Origin: a virus
Virus record (IMG/VR): IMGVR_UViG_3300036770_001504
Coordinates: 1-45,063 of that record
Strand: one strand, 5' to 3'
Length of the DNA: 45,063 nucleotides
The position numbers were made by a program, and so were the translations under genes. Below are positions 23,240 through 31,313 of the stretch, piece after piece. The notes under the pieces are model-generated. The model did not search any database, had not been told where the DNA came from, and saw only the letters and a list, made by a program, of their open reading frames with translations. The stretch's first letter is position 1. Each line of letters begins with the position of its first letter.

Positions 23240-24822
23240 TGTCAGATAGTCAAGAGTTTACTATAGGTGCTAGAATAGATGATCTTTTTAATCCATTAGA
23301 TCAATTTAAAAACGAAGATCCATTTAACAAACCATGGTCAGAACTAAAATCATATTCTGGAATGGACAATAATTTTAAAAGACGCACATCTAGGTTAGTA
23401 GAAAAGGCAATGCCTAATGATCCTACTCAGGGATATCTTGATAGTGCTAGGGCAGAGCAGCACGGTATTGGTGATGCAAAGTCAAAAGAAATTAATCCAG
23501 GAACCGTATATCGTAACGGGTATGGATTATTTGATGTAATTACTCCACCATGGAATGTTTACGAACTTGCAAATTATTATGATACATCTTTTGCTAATCA
23601 TGCTGCAATTGATGCAAAGGTAGAAAACATTGTTGGCCTAGGGTATGACTTTGAAGTTTCTCCAAGTACAATGCTTCGTTTAGAATCTAATAAAGATTCT
23701 GGGCAGGTAGAAAGAGCAAGGAATAGAATTGAACGTGCAAAAATTGAAATGCACGAGTGGATAGAATCATTAAATGATGATGATTCTTTTACAACAACAA
23801 TGATGAAGGTTTATACAGATGTTCAGGCAGTTGGAAATGGATATCTTGAAATAGGAAGAACTACTCGTGGTGAGATAGGATATATTGGACATATACCAGC
23901 AACTACAATGCGTGTTCGTAGACTACGTGATGGATATGTTCAAATTATAGGACAAAAGGTTGTTTATTTTAGAAATTTTGGAGCAAAGAATGCTAATCCA
24001 GTTACCTCTGATCCAAGACCTAATGAAATCATACACTTTAAACAGTATTCGCCTTTAAATACTTTTTATGGTGTTCCAGATATAATGTCGGCAATAAACT
24101 CGCTCCATGGAGACCAGTTAGCGTCACAATATAATATTGACTACTTTAGCAATAAGGCTGTCCCTCGTTATGTTGTGACACTAAAGGGTGCACGACTTTC
24201 TGCAGATGCCGAAGATAAGATGTTTAGATTTTTGCAAACGGGACTCAAAGGACAATCTCATAGAACTCTATATATTCCTCTTCCAGGAGATAGCGATACA
24301 AACAAAGTTGACTTTAAGATGGAGCCAATTGAAAATGGAGTACAAGAGGGATCCTTTGAAAAGTATCGTAAGCAAAATAGAGATGATATTTTAATAGCAC
24401 ATCAAGTTCCGTTGTCAAAGATAGGTGGAGGAGATTCTGGGGCTATTGCAGCAGCATTGGCCCAAGATCGCACCTTTAAAGAGCAGGTAGCACGTCCAGC
24501 CCAAAAAGAATTAGAAAAAATATTAAATAAGATTGTTAAAGAAAAAACAGATGTACTTGTTTTAAAGTTTAAAGAACTCACCCTGACCGATGAAATAGCA
24601 CAATCTCAAATTTTGGAAAGATATGTTAAGACTCAAGTAATGCTTCCAAATGAGGCTAGATCAATCTTGGGTCTTCCACAAAGGGAGGGGGGAGATGAGC
24701 CTTTCCAGCCTAAGCCAGATGTAGAGAGGGCAAGGGACGGAGAACGAACGAATAATCAGTCCGATGGGGCAGCCACAATTAGTGGAAGAAATCCAAAAGG
24801 CGAGGGTAGATCTACTCCATAG
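23239..24822 (+). CDS. Portal protein
   Basis: A 527-residue HK97/SPP1-like portal. N-terminal wing with PPWNVYELANYYDTSFANHAAIDAK; the central PNEIIHFKQYSPLNTFYGVPDI motif (about 258-280) is a hallmark of phage portals; QASQYN-type and YFSNKAVPRYVV segments follow. A later region, QNRDDILIAHQVPLSKIG, is also typical. The C-terminal 45 residues are hydrophilic and disordered. As a dodecamer it forms the DNA entry channel at the capsid vertex and docks terminase and connector proteins. It is followed directly by the DnaA-box cluster. Confidence 0.93.
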   Translation: MSDSQEFTIGARIDDLFNPLDQFKNEDPFNKPWSELKSYSGMDNNFKRRTSRLVEKAMPNDPTQGYLDSARAEQHGIGDAKSKEINPGTVYRNGYGLFDVITPPWNVYELANYYDTSFANHAAIDAKVENIVGLGYDFEVSPSTMLRLESNKDSGQVERARNRIERAKIEMHEWIESLNDDDSFTTTMMKVYTDVQAVGNGYLEIGRTTRGEIGYIGHIPATTMRVRRLRDGYVQIIGQKVVYFRNFGAKNANPVTSDPRPNEIIHFKQYSPLNTFYGVPDIMSAINSLHGDQLASQYNIDYFSNKAVPRYVVTLKGARLSADAEDKMFRFLQTGLKGQSHRTLYIPLPGDSDTNKVDFKMEPIENGVQEGSFEKYRKQNRDDILIAHQVPLSKIGGGDSGAIAAALAQDRTFKEQVARPAQKELEKILNKIVKEKTDVLVLKFKELTLTDEIAQSQILERYVKTQVMLPNEARSILGLPQREGGDEPFQPKPDVERARDGERTNNQSDGAATISGRNPKGEGRSTP

Positions 24823-24865
24823 TTATCCACAAGTTTATTCACAGTTTATTAACATTTGTGTAAAA
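24823..24865 (+). promoter_or_regulatory. Cluster of DnaA boxes (putative origin or DnaA-controlled operator)
   Basis: TTATCCACA (24823-24831) and TTATTCACA (24835-24843) are two perfect matches to the bacterial DnaA box TTATNCACA, in the same orientation 12 bp apart. TTATTAACA (24846-24854) is a third with one mismatch, and an inverted near-match TGTGTAAAA lies at 24857-24865. An AT-rich stretch follows. The cluster fills the start of the 66-bp portal-protease intergenic gap. Confidence 0.55.
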
Positions 24866-24885
24866 AAGGCTCTATAATATATACT
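24849..24885 (+). promoter_or_regulatory. Promoter for prohead protease/scaffold
   Basis: TTAACA (24849-24854), an 18-nt spacer and TATAAT (24873-24878) make a fair sigma70-type promoter; a second TATACT lies at 24880-24885. No SD precedes the ATG at 24889. The -35 overlaps the third DnaA-like box. Confidence 0.5.
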
Positions 24886-24888
24886 AGT

Positions 24889-26196
24889 ATGACTATATCT
24901 AAGGCCCATTGGGATACCGATGGCGAATCAGTAAGGCTTTCCCTTCCATTTGCGAAGGTTGATAAGGAGAGACGTATCGTCTCAGGTTTTGCGTCACTTG
25001 ATAACGTTGACAAGCAGGGAGATATAGTAACAGCAGAGGCTTCAATGAAAGCCTTTTCTGCTTTCCGTGGAAATATTCGTGAAATGCACCAGCCATCTGC
25101 TGTAGGCAAAATGGTTTCTTTTAAACAAGATCGTTATTTTGATACAGAAACTAAAAAGTTTTATAATGGCGTTTTTGTTTCAGCATATGTTTCAAAGGGT
25201 GCACAAGATGCATGGGAAAAAGTTTTGGATGGCACATACACAGGATTTTCTATTGGCGGTAGAATGAATAAGTGGGATGACGGATATGATGAGAAATCAG
25301 ATTCCACAATTAGAATTATTAAAGATTATGATCTTGTTGAGTTGAGTCTTGTAGATTCCCCAGCAAATCAATTTGCAAATATTATGCAAGTAGAAAAGGT
25401 AGATGGCAATGTTGTCGTAAAAGGACAAGATGTCGAATTAGAAAATGTTTTTTATGATGCAGAATCTGGAATCGTAATGGTTTCAGATCAAGAAACAGTT
25501 GCAAGTCCAGTTACTGGAAATGAAATGAAAAATATAGGTTTCGTTGAAAAAGAAGACAACGAAAAAATGGATATAGTCAAATTCTTAGTAGATAGTGCTA
25601 AAGGCATTAATACTTCTAAGATAACGAAGGAGGTAAATCCTATGACAGAAGAAACAGCAGTTGTTGAAGAAACAACAGAAGTTACAAAGTCAGAAGAAAT
25701 CGCTCCAGAGGCAGATGCCGTAGTTGAGGCTCCTGTTGCAGAAGAAGTTGCTGAAAAGTCTGATGAGACTCCAGCAGCAGAAGAAGTTGCCAAGGCAGAA
25801 GAAACTGTTGAGGCTCCTGCAGTAGAAGTTACTACAGAAGTATCTAAGTCAGATGAAGCAATTGTTGACGCAGTTGCTGAAATCAAGAACACAATTACAT
25901 CAGCCTTTAGCGATCTAGTTGAAACTGTTAAGTCTTTGCAGGCAGAAGTAGAAATGCTTAAGTCTTCAAAGGTTGATACAGACGCAGTAAAAAGTTCTCT
26001 TGAAGCAGTCGCCAAAGACATTGCTGCTACAACAGAACAAGTTAATAAGTTTGGAAAGCGTGTTGACGCAGTAGAAGCAGATACAGCATTCCGAAAGTCT
26101 GGCGATCTAGGCGAGATCGTGCAGGAGCAACCAGAAATGGTTGAAAAATCCCTATGGGGCGGACGTTTCCTCAAAACAGCCGACTTATTTAATTAA
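24889..26196 (+). CDS. Prohead protease fused to scaffold domain
   Basis: A 435-residue protein. Residues 1-170 are a HK97/U35-type prohead serine protease: RLSLPFAKVDKERRIVSGFAS, catalytic His67 in REMHQP, Ser121 in YTGFSIGGR, and the strand DLVELSLVDSPAN. Residues about 250-420 are a Glu/Ala/Val-rich, coiled-coil-like scaffold, with a short basic end WGGRFLKTADLFN likely to contact capsid protein. In lambda-type phages the protease removes the scaffold during maturation. The start at 24889 follows the promoter and is the first ATG before family similarity; an upstream TTG is less likely. Confidence 0.88.
   Translation: MTISKAHWDTDGESVRLSLPFAKVDKERRIVSGFASLDNVDKQGDIVTAEASMKAFSAFRGNIREMHQPSAVGKMVSFKQDRYFDTETKKFYNGVFVSAYVSKGAQDAWEKVLDGTYTGFSIGGRMNKWDDGYDEKSDSTIRIIKDYDLVELSLVDSPANQFANIMQVEKVDGNVVVKGQDVELENVFYDAESGIVMVSDQETVASPVTGNEMKNIGFVEKEDNEKMDIVKFLVDSAKGINTSKITKEVNPMTEETAVVEETTEVTKSEEIAPEADAVVEAPVAEEVAEKSDETPAAEEVAKAEETVEAPAVEVTTEVSKSDEAIVDAVAEIKNTITSAFSDLVETVKSLQAEVEMLKSSKVDTDAVKSSLEAVAKDIAATTEQVNKFGKRVDAVEADTAFRKSGDLGEIVQEQPEMVEKSLWGGRFLKTADLFN
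25642..26196 (+). CDS. Nested scaffold protein from internal start
   Basis: Inside the protease gene, AAGGAGG (25627-25633) lies 8 nt before an in-frame ATG at 25642, far better than the start signal of the full-length gene. The product would be the last 184 residues (from MTEETAVVEET), i.e. exactly the scaffold part without the protease. This copies the lambda C/Nu3 arrangement, where free scaffold is made in excess. The existence of the short product is inferred. Confidence 0.65.
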   Translation: MTEETAVVEETTEVTKSEEIAPEADAVVEAPVAEEVAEKSDETPAAEEVAKAEETVEAPAVEVTTEVSKSDEAIVDAVAEIKNTITSAFSDLVETVKSLQAEVEMLKSSKVDTDAVKSSLEAVAKDIAATTEQVNKFGKRVDAVEADTAFRKSGDLGEIVQEQPEMVEKSLWGGRFLKTADLFN

Positions 26197-26219
26197 GTAA
26201 TCACTTAGGAGGTGACAAT

Positions 26220-27347
26220 ATGTCGGAAGAGATTAAGAAAAACCAGCCAGGAGAATCTGGCGAACTAGGCGGAACCGCACCTGGTCTATACCAGGGACAA
26301 GGCGCTTTCGCTTCAGGTGGTATTGGTGGTGTTACAGATCCAGGTGCAGATACACTTGGAAACATCCCTAATGCGAACTTTGGTGTTACATCTGGTCCAA
26401 ATGCCGTAAATCCTTCGGGTGATGCTGCAAGCGGAATCCTACGCCCTGAACAGGCACGTCGTTTTATTGACTACGTTTGGGATGCTACCGTTCTCGCCCA
26501 AGATGGTCGTCGTGTGACGATGAGAGCAAACACTATGGAACTTGAGAAAGTTAACGTTGGTGAGCGTGTTATCCGTGCTGCTTCACAAGCACTCGGTGAC
26601 TACACAAACACTGGCGCTACCTTCTCTAAGGTAGAACTTACAACCAAGAAACTACGTCTTGATTGGGAAGTATCTGCAGAAGCACTAGAAGACAATGTCG
26701 AGGGGGCTGCATTAGAAGATCATCTCGTACGCTTGATGACAAATGCATTCGCTAACGATATTGAAGATCTTGCGATCAATGGTGACGGTACAACTGCACC
26801 ATTCTTGTCCATCATGGACGGCTTCGTAAAGAAGGAAACAGCAGGCAACTCTCATGAAGCAGTCGTTACTGTTGCTGATAATGCATGGACTCCAGAGGTA
26901 ATGCAGGATATTATCCTTGCAATGCCACGTAAGTATCGTGCAATCAAGAACAACCTTAAGTTCTACGCAGGTACAGATGCCTTCGCAGGTATCGTAAAGA
27001 ATAACGGAACACTTGCTGATGCAGTTGCTGAAGCATTCAGTGGCCGTGTTTCTGGTACCTCTGCAAACCGTCAAGCATACCTTGATGGTGGAGCACAGAC
27101 ATTCGGTGGAGCACGTACAACACGTGTTCTAGGTATCGATGTACAAGAAGTTCCTTACTATCCAGATGGATTTGTCGATTTGACATTCCCTCAGAACCGT
27201 GTATGGGGCTTCCAGCGTGATATCGTTGTAAACCGTGAATACGTAGCGAAGAAGGACACAATTGAATACACTGTATTCGTCCGCTTCGGTATTCAATGGG
27301 AAGAAGAAGACGCTATTGCATACGCTGATGCTGCTTCAGATTCATAA
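26220..27347 (+). CDS. Major capsid protein (HK97 fold)
   Basis: A 375-residue protein. The N-terminal 75 residues are Gly/Ala-rich (possible cleaved or flexible arm). Then comes ILRPEQARRFIDYVWDATVLAQDGRRVTM (N-arm/E-loop start), ATFSKVELTTKKLRLDWEVSAEAL (E-loop strand and spine entry), IEDLAINGDGT and the A-domain end GIQWEEEDAIAY. The SD AGGAGGTGA is the strongest in the window, and codon use shifts to C-ending codons (atc, ttc, cgt), as expected for the most abundant protein. It is followed by a terminator, so its mRNA can end here. Confidence 0.93.
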   Translation: MSEEIKKNQPGESGELGGTAPGLYQGQGAFASGGIGGVTDPGADTLGNIPNANFGVTSGPNAVNPSGDAASGILRPEQARRFIDYVWDATVLAQDGRRVTMRANTMELEKVNVGERVIRAASQALGDYTNTGATFSKVELTTKKLRLDWEVSAEALEDNVEGAALEDHLVRLMTNAFANDIEDLAINGDGTTAPFLSIMDGFVKKETAGNSHEAVVTVADNAWTPEVMQDIILAMPRKYRAIKNNLKFYAGTDAFAGIVKNNGTLADAVAEAFSGRVSGTSANRQAYLDGGAQTFGGARTTRVLGIDVQEVPYYPDGFVDLTFPQNRVWGFQRDIVVNREYVAKKDTIEYTVFVRFGIQWEEEDAIAYADAASDS

Positions 27348-27365
27348 TCTGAATTAGTACCTTTG

Positions 27366-27397
27366 AGAGGGGGAAGGGGTTAATCTCCTCCCCCTCT
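27366..27397 (+). terminator. Terminator after capsid gene
   Basis: A 9-bp perfect stem (AGAGGGGGA with TCCCCCTCT), extendable by two pairs across a bulge, loop in between. A weak T-rich stretch (TATCTTTAG) follows, so termination may be partial. Confidence 0.7.
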
Positions 27398-27411
27398 TAT
27401 CTTTAGTATTC

Positions 27412-27420
27412 TGTTATAAT
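27412..27420 (+). promoter_or_regulatory. Extended -10 promoter restarting the head operon
   Basis: TG-t-TATAAT lies just after the capsid terminator, followed by AGGAGG and the ATG at 27443. Confidence 0.6.
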
Positions 27421-27442
27421 AGTTCACATAGGAGGTTAAATA

Positions 27443-27934
27443 ATGGAAGAAAATACTTTTAATAATGAAATGCCAGCAGAAGATTTTATTGCTCCAGAAG
27501 TTACTGTAGAAGCACCATGGGCTGAAGAGCCAGTTGTTGAGGCTCCTATGCCTGAAACTAAGGTGGAAGAAGTTGCTGCAGAAAATAATATTGAGGCTGT
27601 AATATCTGAGGCTGCAGAGCCAGTCGATGCAATTACTACATCTGATTTTAGCAAGTCTTCGTCTGACACAGTTCAGGCTGTAGGCTCTATTGTAAATGGA
27701 GTAATTGGTGTTGCAGAAACTCCAAGAGTGGCCAAGAAAACTGTTGCTCCTTCAAAGAAAAAGAAGGAAAATACAGTTGCCGTATATTCAACTAAAAATG
27801 TAAGTTGGAATGGAGTTGGTAAGGTTAGCAGAGGATATAATATTGTTACTGCAGAACAAGCAGAGCAATGGAAGACTCGTGATCACATACGAATCGCTAC
27901 ACCAGAAGAGGTAGCCAGGGAGTTTGGTCGCTAA
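27443..27934 (+). CDS. Head protein with acidic N-terminus and conserved C-terminal domain
   Basis: A 163-residue protein. Residues 1-95 are acidic, Val/Glu/Ala-rich and probably disordered, similar in make-up to the scaffold. A basic KKTVAPSKKKKE linker follows, then a compact C-terminal domain (TVAVYSTKNVSWNGVGKVSRGYNIVTAEQAEQW, then TPEEVAREFGR). I associate the C-terminal domain with genes after the capsid gene in actinophages; function unknown, possibly minor head or decoration protein. It abuts the next gene with no gap. Confidence 0.65.
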   Translation: MEENTFNNEMPAEDFIAPEVTVEAPWAEEPVVEAPMPETKVEEVAAENNIEAVISEAAEPVDAITTSDFSKSSSDTVQAVGSIVNGVIGVAETPRVAKKTVAPSKKKKENTVAVYSTKNVSWNGVGKVSRGYNIVTAEQAEQWKTRDHIRIATPEEVAREFGR

Positions 27935-28813
27935 ATGCAAATTCTTAGAGTTCCGCCATATGATTTATCCGTAACACTAGATGTTTCTGAAGCATCTACT
28001 GAATACGACTACGTTATTGTAGATATGGCGGATCTCTCTGAATCAACTGGAACAATAGTATCAAGTTCTGAAAGCAAGGTAGAAATACCTTTATCATCTG
28101 AATATGATACAGAATATAAAATAACTGTAGATGGATCTGATACATATATTGATGTAGTAAGACCATATGTAGATCCAAACGAGCATGGAACAACTGCAAG
28201 CGAAATTGCAGCATACGCAGCAAATGAAGAATTAGCCAGAGCAATCATTGACTCTGTTTGCGATGTAGATTTTTATTTTAAAAAGAGAATAATTGAAACA
28301 ACAGGTCTTGGGGTAGATTATTTACCAATATGGGTAGATGCACTAGACGTTATTAAGGTTTATGAAAATAATGTACTACTTTATGATGCAAGTGATTTAG
28401 AAAATTCTGTTAGCGAATTTGAAATTATTGCAGACAAATCTGCTATTACAATGACATATAGCGATGCAATTAATAGAGATGAGTCTGCTCGTATTTTGCT
28501 ACCCGCTTCACCAACAGATATTGCAGAACTAGATTATTCTGCACGAGGATTTCCCAAGGGATGGGATTATAGAATTACATTAGAGGTTGGATATCACAAA
28601 GTCCCTGCAGATATCAAGAGGGCAGCAGAATTATTAATTCATGATATTGATTGTGGTAAATTAGATTACTATAAGCGTTATATTAATTCATATAATACAG
28701 ATCAGTTTAGAGTTCAATTTGATAAGGCAGTATTTGAAGGTACTGGCAATTTGATTGTAGATAAAATCCTTGATAAGTACCGCAAACCGATTGAGTTCGT
28801 TGGAGTACTGTAA
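27935..28813 (+). CDS. Head-tail adaptor (connector)
   Basis: A 292-residue protein. The N-terminal 80 residues form a beta-sandwich; the rest contains a helical adaptor-like core (SEIAAYAANEELARAIIDSVCDVDFYFKKR, and VPADIKRAAELLIHDIDCGKLDYYKRYINS). This fits gp6/gp15-type adaptors that form a ring under the portal. The assignment rests on position (second gene after capsid) and the helical C-terminal pattern; the N-terminal sandwich is an extra domain. The stop shares a base with the next start. Confidence 0.7.
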   Translation: MQILRVPPYDLSVTLDVSEASTEYDYVIVDMADLSESTGTIVSSSESKVEIPLSSEYDTEYKITVDGSDTYIDVVRPYVDPNEHGTTASEIAAYAANEELARAIIDSVCDVDFYFKKRIIETTGLGVDYLPIWVDALDVIKVYENNVLLYDASDLENSVSEFEIIADKSAITMTYSDAINRDESARILLPASPTDIAELDYSARGFPKGWDYRITLEVGYHKVPADIKRAAELLIHDIDCGKLDYYKRYINSYNTDQFRVQFDKAVFEGTGNLIVDKILDKYRKPIEFVGVL

Positions 28814-29262
28814 TGGCTATATGCGAAACTACAGACTTCGCATTTCCTATGCAAGCAGATGTATATCATCCAATTGTTGAACAAGGGCCGTATGGCAACA
28901 TCAAAAAGACTTGGGTTTTAGATAGAACTATTGCTTGTTCTTTTTCTCCAGCAGGATCTGCTTTTAAAGAAGAAGTAACTCCAAACGTAAACATAACACA
29001 AGAAAAGATATTATTAGGTCGTGTCAGAACTGATATTAGGGTGTCTAGCGAAGAAGCCAATAATTCAATTACAAACGTTATTATTACAAACATTAAAGAT
29101 AAAAATTGTAATGAGGTTTATTTAGAAACGGTTGGTCCACGTGCTGGTAAATCAACCATATTTGAAATAGCAACTCAGGACCCATTTGTTGGACCATTTG
29201 GAAATGTTGAATATTATAATGTTGTTATACGTAGGTCAGAAAATCAGGCAAGTGATATATGA
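28813..29262 (+). CDS. Head closure (stopper) protein
   Basis: A 149-residue protein of small beta-barrel type: MQADVYHPIVEQGPYGNIKKTWVLDRTIACSFSP at the start, then strands to YNVVIRRSENQ. The length and place between adaptor and gp10-like gene match stopper proteins that seal the filled head. Sequence motifs are weak, so synteny carries the call. TAATG junction before and ATGA junction after. Confidence 0.65.
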   Translation: MAICETTDFAFPMQADVYHPIVEQGPYGNIKKTWVLDRTIACSFSPAGSAFKEEVTPNVNITQEKILLGRVRTDIRVSSEEANNSITNVIITNIKDKNCNEVYLETVGPRAGKSTIFEIATQDPFVGPFGNVEYYNVVIRRSENQASDI

Positions 29263-29933
29263 TAGCCGTAAAACTAGATAGCAATTTATTCAGAAAAGAA
29301 ATGAATAACATTATTAATTATTCTACAGGCTTTCTTGATGGAGTTCAAAAGGGAAAGAAAGTATTTCTTGATAACCTAGGAAGAGATACTATTGAATTGC
29401 TTAAACAATATATTGATTCAAGCGCCAGAGTTAGCCCACAAACTTTGCATCATGTTTATGAATGGTATCAGGTTGGAAGTCCAGATGCAAGATTATTTGA
29501 TATAGACTATACATTGAGTGGCCTTGGTCTTTCTTTTAGATCTTCATTTAGGCAATCTTCATCTGTTAAAGATGGATCTAGAGAACCCTTTTACAATAAA
29601 GCAATTATTATGGAACAGGGTCAGCCAGTTATTATTAAACCAAAAAATGCACAGGCTTTAAGATTTGAGGTAGATGGAGAAGAGGTATTTACTAGACAAC
29701 CCGTTGTAGTTAATAATCCTGGTGGCGCAACAGAGCGTGGCTTTGAAAAGGTATTTGATTCATTCTTTAGTAGATATTTTAAGCAAACATTTTTACGTAA
29801 AAGCGGTATGCTAAAAGATTTTGAAAATCCAGTTGCATATAAAAAGAATCTTAAATCAGGTGCTAAACTTGGCAGAGGCAAGGGTATCGAAACAGGATAT
29901 CGTTGGATTGCTAATATAAAGGCGGTTAAATAA
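29259..29933 (+). CDS. HK97 gp10-like neck/tail-joining protein
   Basis: A 224-residue protein: helical start (KEMNNIINYSTGFLDGVQKGKKVFLDNLGRDTIELLKQYIDS), HHVYEWYQVGSPDARLFDIDY, then strands and a basic C-terminus (KSGAKLGRGKGIETGYRW). Proteins at this place in the gene order help join tail and head. It overlaps both neighbours (ATGA, TAATG), consistent with stoichiometric translation. Confidence 0.7.
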   Translation: MIAVKLDSNLFRKEMNNIINYSTGFLDGVQKGKKVFLDNLGRDTIELLKQYIDSSARVSPQTLHHVYEWYQVGSPDARLFDIDYTLSGLGLSFRSSFRQSSSVKDGSREPFYNKAIIMEQGQPVIIKPKNAQALRFEVDGEEVFTRQPVVVNNPGGATERGFEKVFDSFFSRYFKQTFLRKSGMLKDFENPVAYKKNLKSGAKLGRGKGIETGYRWIANIKAVK

Positions 29934-30538
29934 TGACTTATGCAGAATTATATGGCCCAAATGCATCATCAATTAATACACCAGTGCTTTGGATAAACAA
30001 ATATCTTGAAGAAAAAATTCCAGAACTATCTGGGCTTGGAAATTTTCCATTTTTTCCTTCTACTCCATCAACAATAAATGATTTAACTGAATACTTTAAC
30101 AGCAGCACAATAGGGGCAGCAGCAACATGGGATAGATTAATAAAAATGAGAAGATCTGCATTTCCACATATAAAGTGTGAACAGGTTATGTATTATTTTT
30201 ATGCACAGGGGTCAAACCCAATAGAGACTATGATTCATATACAAGAAACAGTGCTAAGGCTATTAGATAGAGGAGACGAGTCTGCTCGTGAAATAAACAA
30301 CTGGGCAATGAACAGGCAAATTAGAATTGACAACAATACTGTATTTGACAATCAATTTTATTTTCATGATTTTAAAATATATCAGTTAGAAGAGACTAGG
30401 GATATTATAGATTTTGGCACCGCACGTACATACGGGGGAAATAAGATTATTATAGATTATGACTACCATCAATCCAAAGACCTTACAAATCAAGATTGGC
30501 AGCCAGAACCCAAGGCAGCAACCAAGTTAATAATTTAA
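29933..30538 (+). CDS. Tail terminator protein
   Basis: A 201-residue protein: TPVLWINKYLEEKIPELSG, FFPSTPSTINDLTEYF, a strand-helix centre (KCEQVMYYFYAQG, THIQETVLRLLDRG-like region) and an acidic strand end. The alpha/beta layout and position directly before the tube gene match tail terminators that cap the tube. It is the last gene before the terminator at 30537. Confidence 0.68.
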   Translation: MTYAELYGPNASSINTPVLWINKYLEEKIPELSGLGNFPFFPSTPSTINDLTEYFNSSTIGAAATWDRLIKMRRSAFPHIKCEQVMYYFYAQGSNPIETMIHIQETVLRLLDRGDESAREINNWAMNRQIRIDNNTVFDNQFYFHDFKIYQLEETRDIIDFGTARTYGGNKIIIDYDYHQSKDLTNQDWQPEPKAATKLII

Positions 30539-30581
30539 TAAAAGGCTGTATACTTATACTGAGGAAACACGCCTTTTTATT
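30537..30581 (+). terminator. Terminator between connector genes and tail tube gene
   Basis: AATAAAAGGC and GCCTTTTTATT can pair (about 10 bp, one bulge) with a long loop and a T-run on the 3' arm. The loop holds two TATACT boxes (30549-30554 and 30555-30560), so a promoter for the tube gene may be embedded. Confidence 0.6.
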
Positions 30582-30607
30582 CTATAGAAAAAAAAGAGGT
30601 GAAATAA

Positions 30608-31240
30608 ATGGCTCTAGGTAATAGTAATAATATTATCGTCGGTGCAGCCCAGGTCTTCGTTTACGATGGACCTTTGGCAGTGGGTGGAAACCCAACACCA
30701 GAAGAAGGAGAAGCCTATGTAACCACACTTGAGGGTACAACAGGCTTTGACAGTATTGGTTACACTATGAATGGTTTGGAACTCGTTTTCCAGCCAGACT
30801 TTGGTGAAGTTCAAGTTGACCAGATTCTTGACGTTGCTAAGTTATATAAGCAAGGTATGCAGGTAAACCTAAATACCACTTTTGCTGAAGCAACTTTAGA
30901 AAACTTAATTATCGCAGTAGCAGCAAACGCTGAGACTGATCTTACTGGTGACAAAACAACTACAACAGGCCAAGTATTCAACATGAAGTCAGGCTCTCTA
31001 GGCGAATGCCCAGTTGAGCGTGGTCTTGTTGCTGTTGGTCCTGGAACTGGCGATTGCGAAGAGGGTTCCAACTTGGAACGTATCTATGTCGCATATCGTG
31101 CACTCTCGATTGAAAATGTGACTGTTTCTGCAAAGCGTGATGAGGCTACAATGTTTGAAGTTTCATTCCGTCTACTTCCAGAAGATAGCACAGGCTCTTA
31201 TGGTAAGATCATTGATCGTACTGTAACTACCACACCATAA
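30608..31240 (+). CDS. Major tail tube protein
   Basis: A 210-residue beta-rich protein: NNIIVGAAQVFVYDGPLAVGG, GFDSIGYTMNGLELVFQPDFGEVQVDQ, YKQGMQVNLNTTFAEATLENL, and the C-terminal EATMFEVSFRLLPED. These are typical of Gram-positive siphophage tube proteins that stack as hexameric rings. It has an AGAGGTG SD and enriched codon use like the capsid. It is bounded by terminators on both sides, which fits a monocistronic high-copy message. Confidence 0.9.
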   Translation: MALGNSNNIIVGAAQVFVYDGPLAVGGNPTPEEGEAYVTTLEGTTGFDSIGYTMNGLELVFQPDFGEVQVDQILDVAKLYKQGMQVNLNTTFAEATLENLIIAVAANAETDLTGDKTTTTGQVFNMKSGSLGECPVERGLVAVGPGTGDCEEGSNLERIYVAYRALSIENVTVSAKRDEATMFEVSFRLLPEDSTGSYGKIIDRTVTTTP

Positions 31241-31255
31241 TACAACTTAATAAAA

Positions 31256-31299
31256 ACAGAAGGCTCAGTCATATTTGAAAAGGCTGGGCCTTTCTGTTT
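31256..31299 (+). terminator. Terminator after tail tube gene
   Basis: ACAGAAGGCTCAG pairs with CTGGGCCTTTCTGT (13 pairs, one bulge, one G-T) around a 15-nt loop, ending in TTT. It is a strong hairpin. Confidence 0.85.
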
Positions 31300-31307
31300 G
31301 CTATAAT
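31299..31307 (+). promoter_or_regulatory. Extended -10 promoter, leaderless start
   Basis: TG-c-TATAAT ends exactly 6 nt before the ATG at 31314 with no SD, and is fused to the end of the tube terminator. Confidence 0.6.
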
Positions 31308-31313
31308 TGTTTA

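Noticed and set aside
24856-24888. Upstream TTG start for the prohead protease
   Set aside because: The extra residues (CKKGSIIYTS) would be encoded by the promoter region and have no SD; ATG 24889 fits the promoter and family start.
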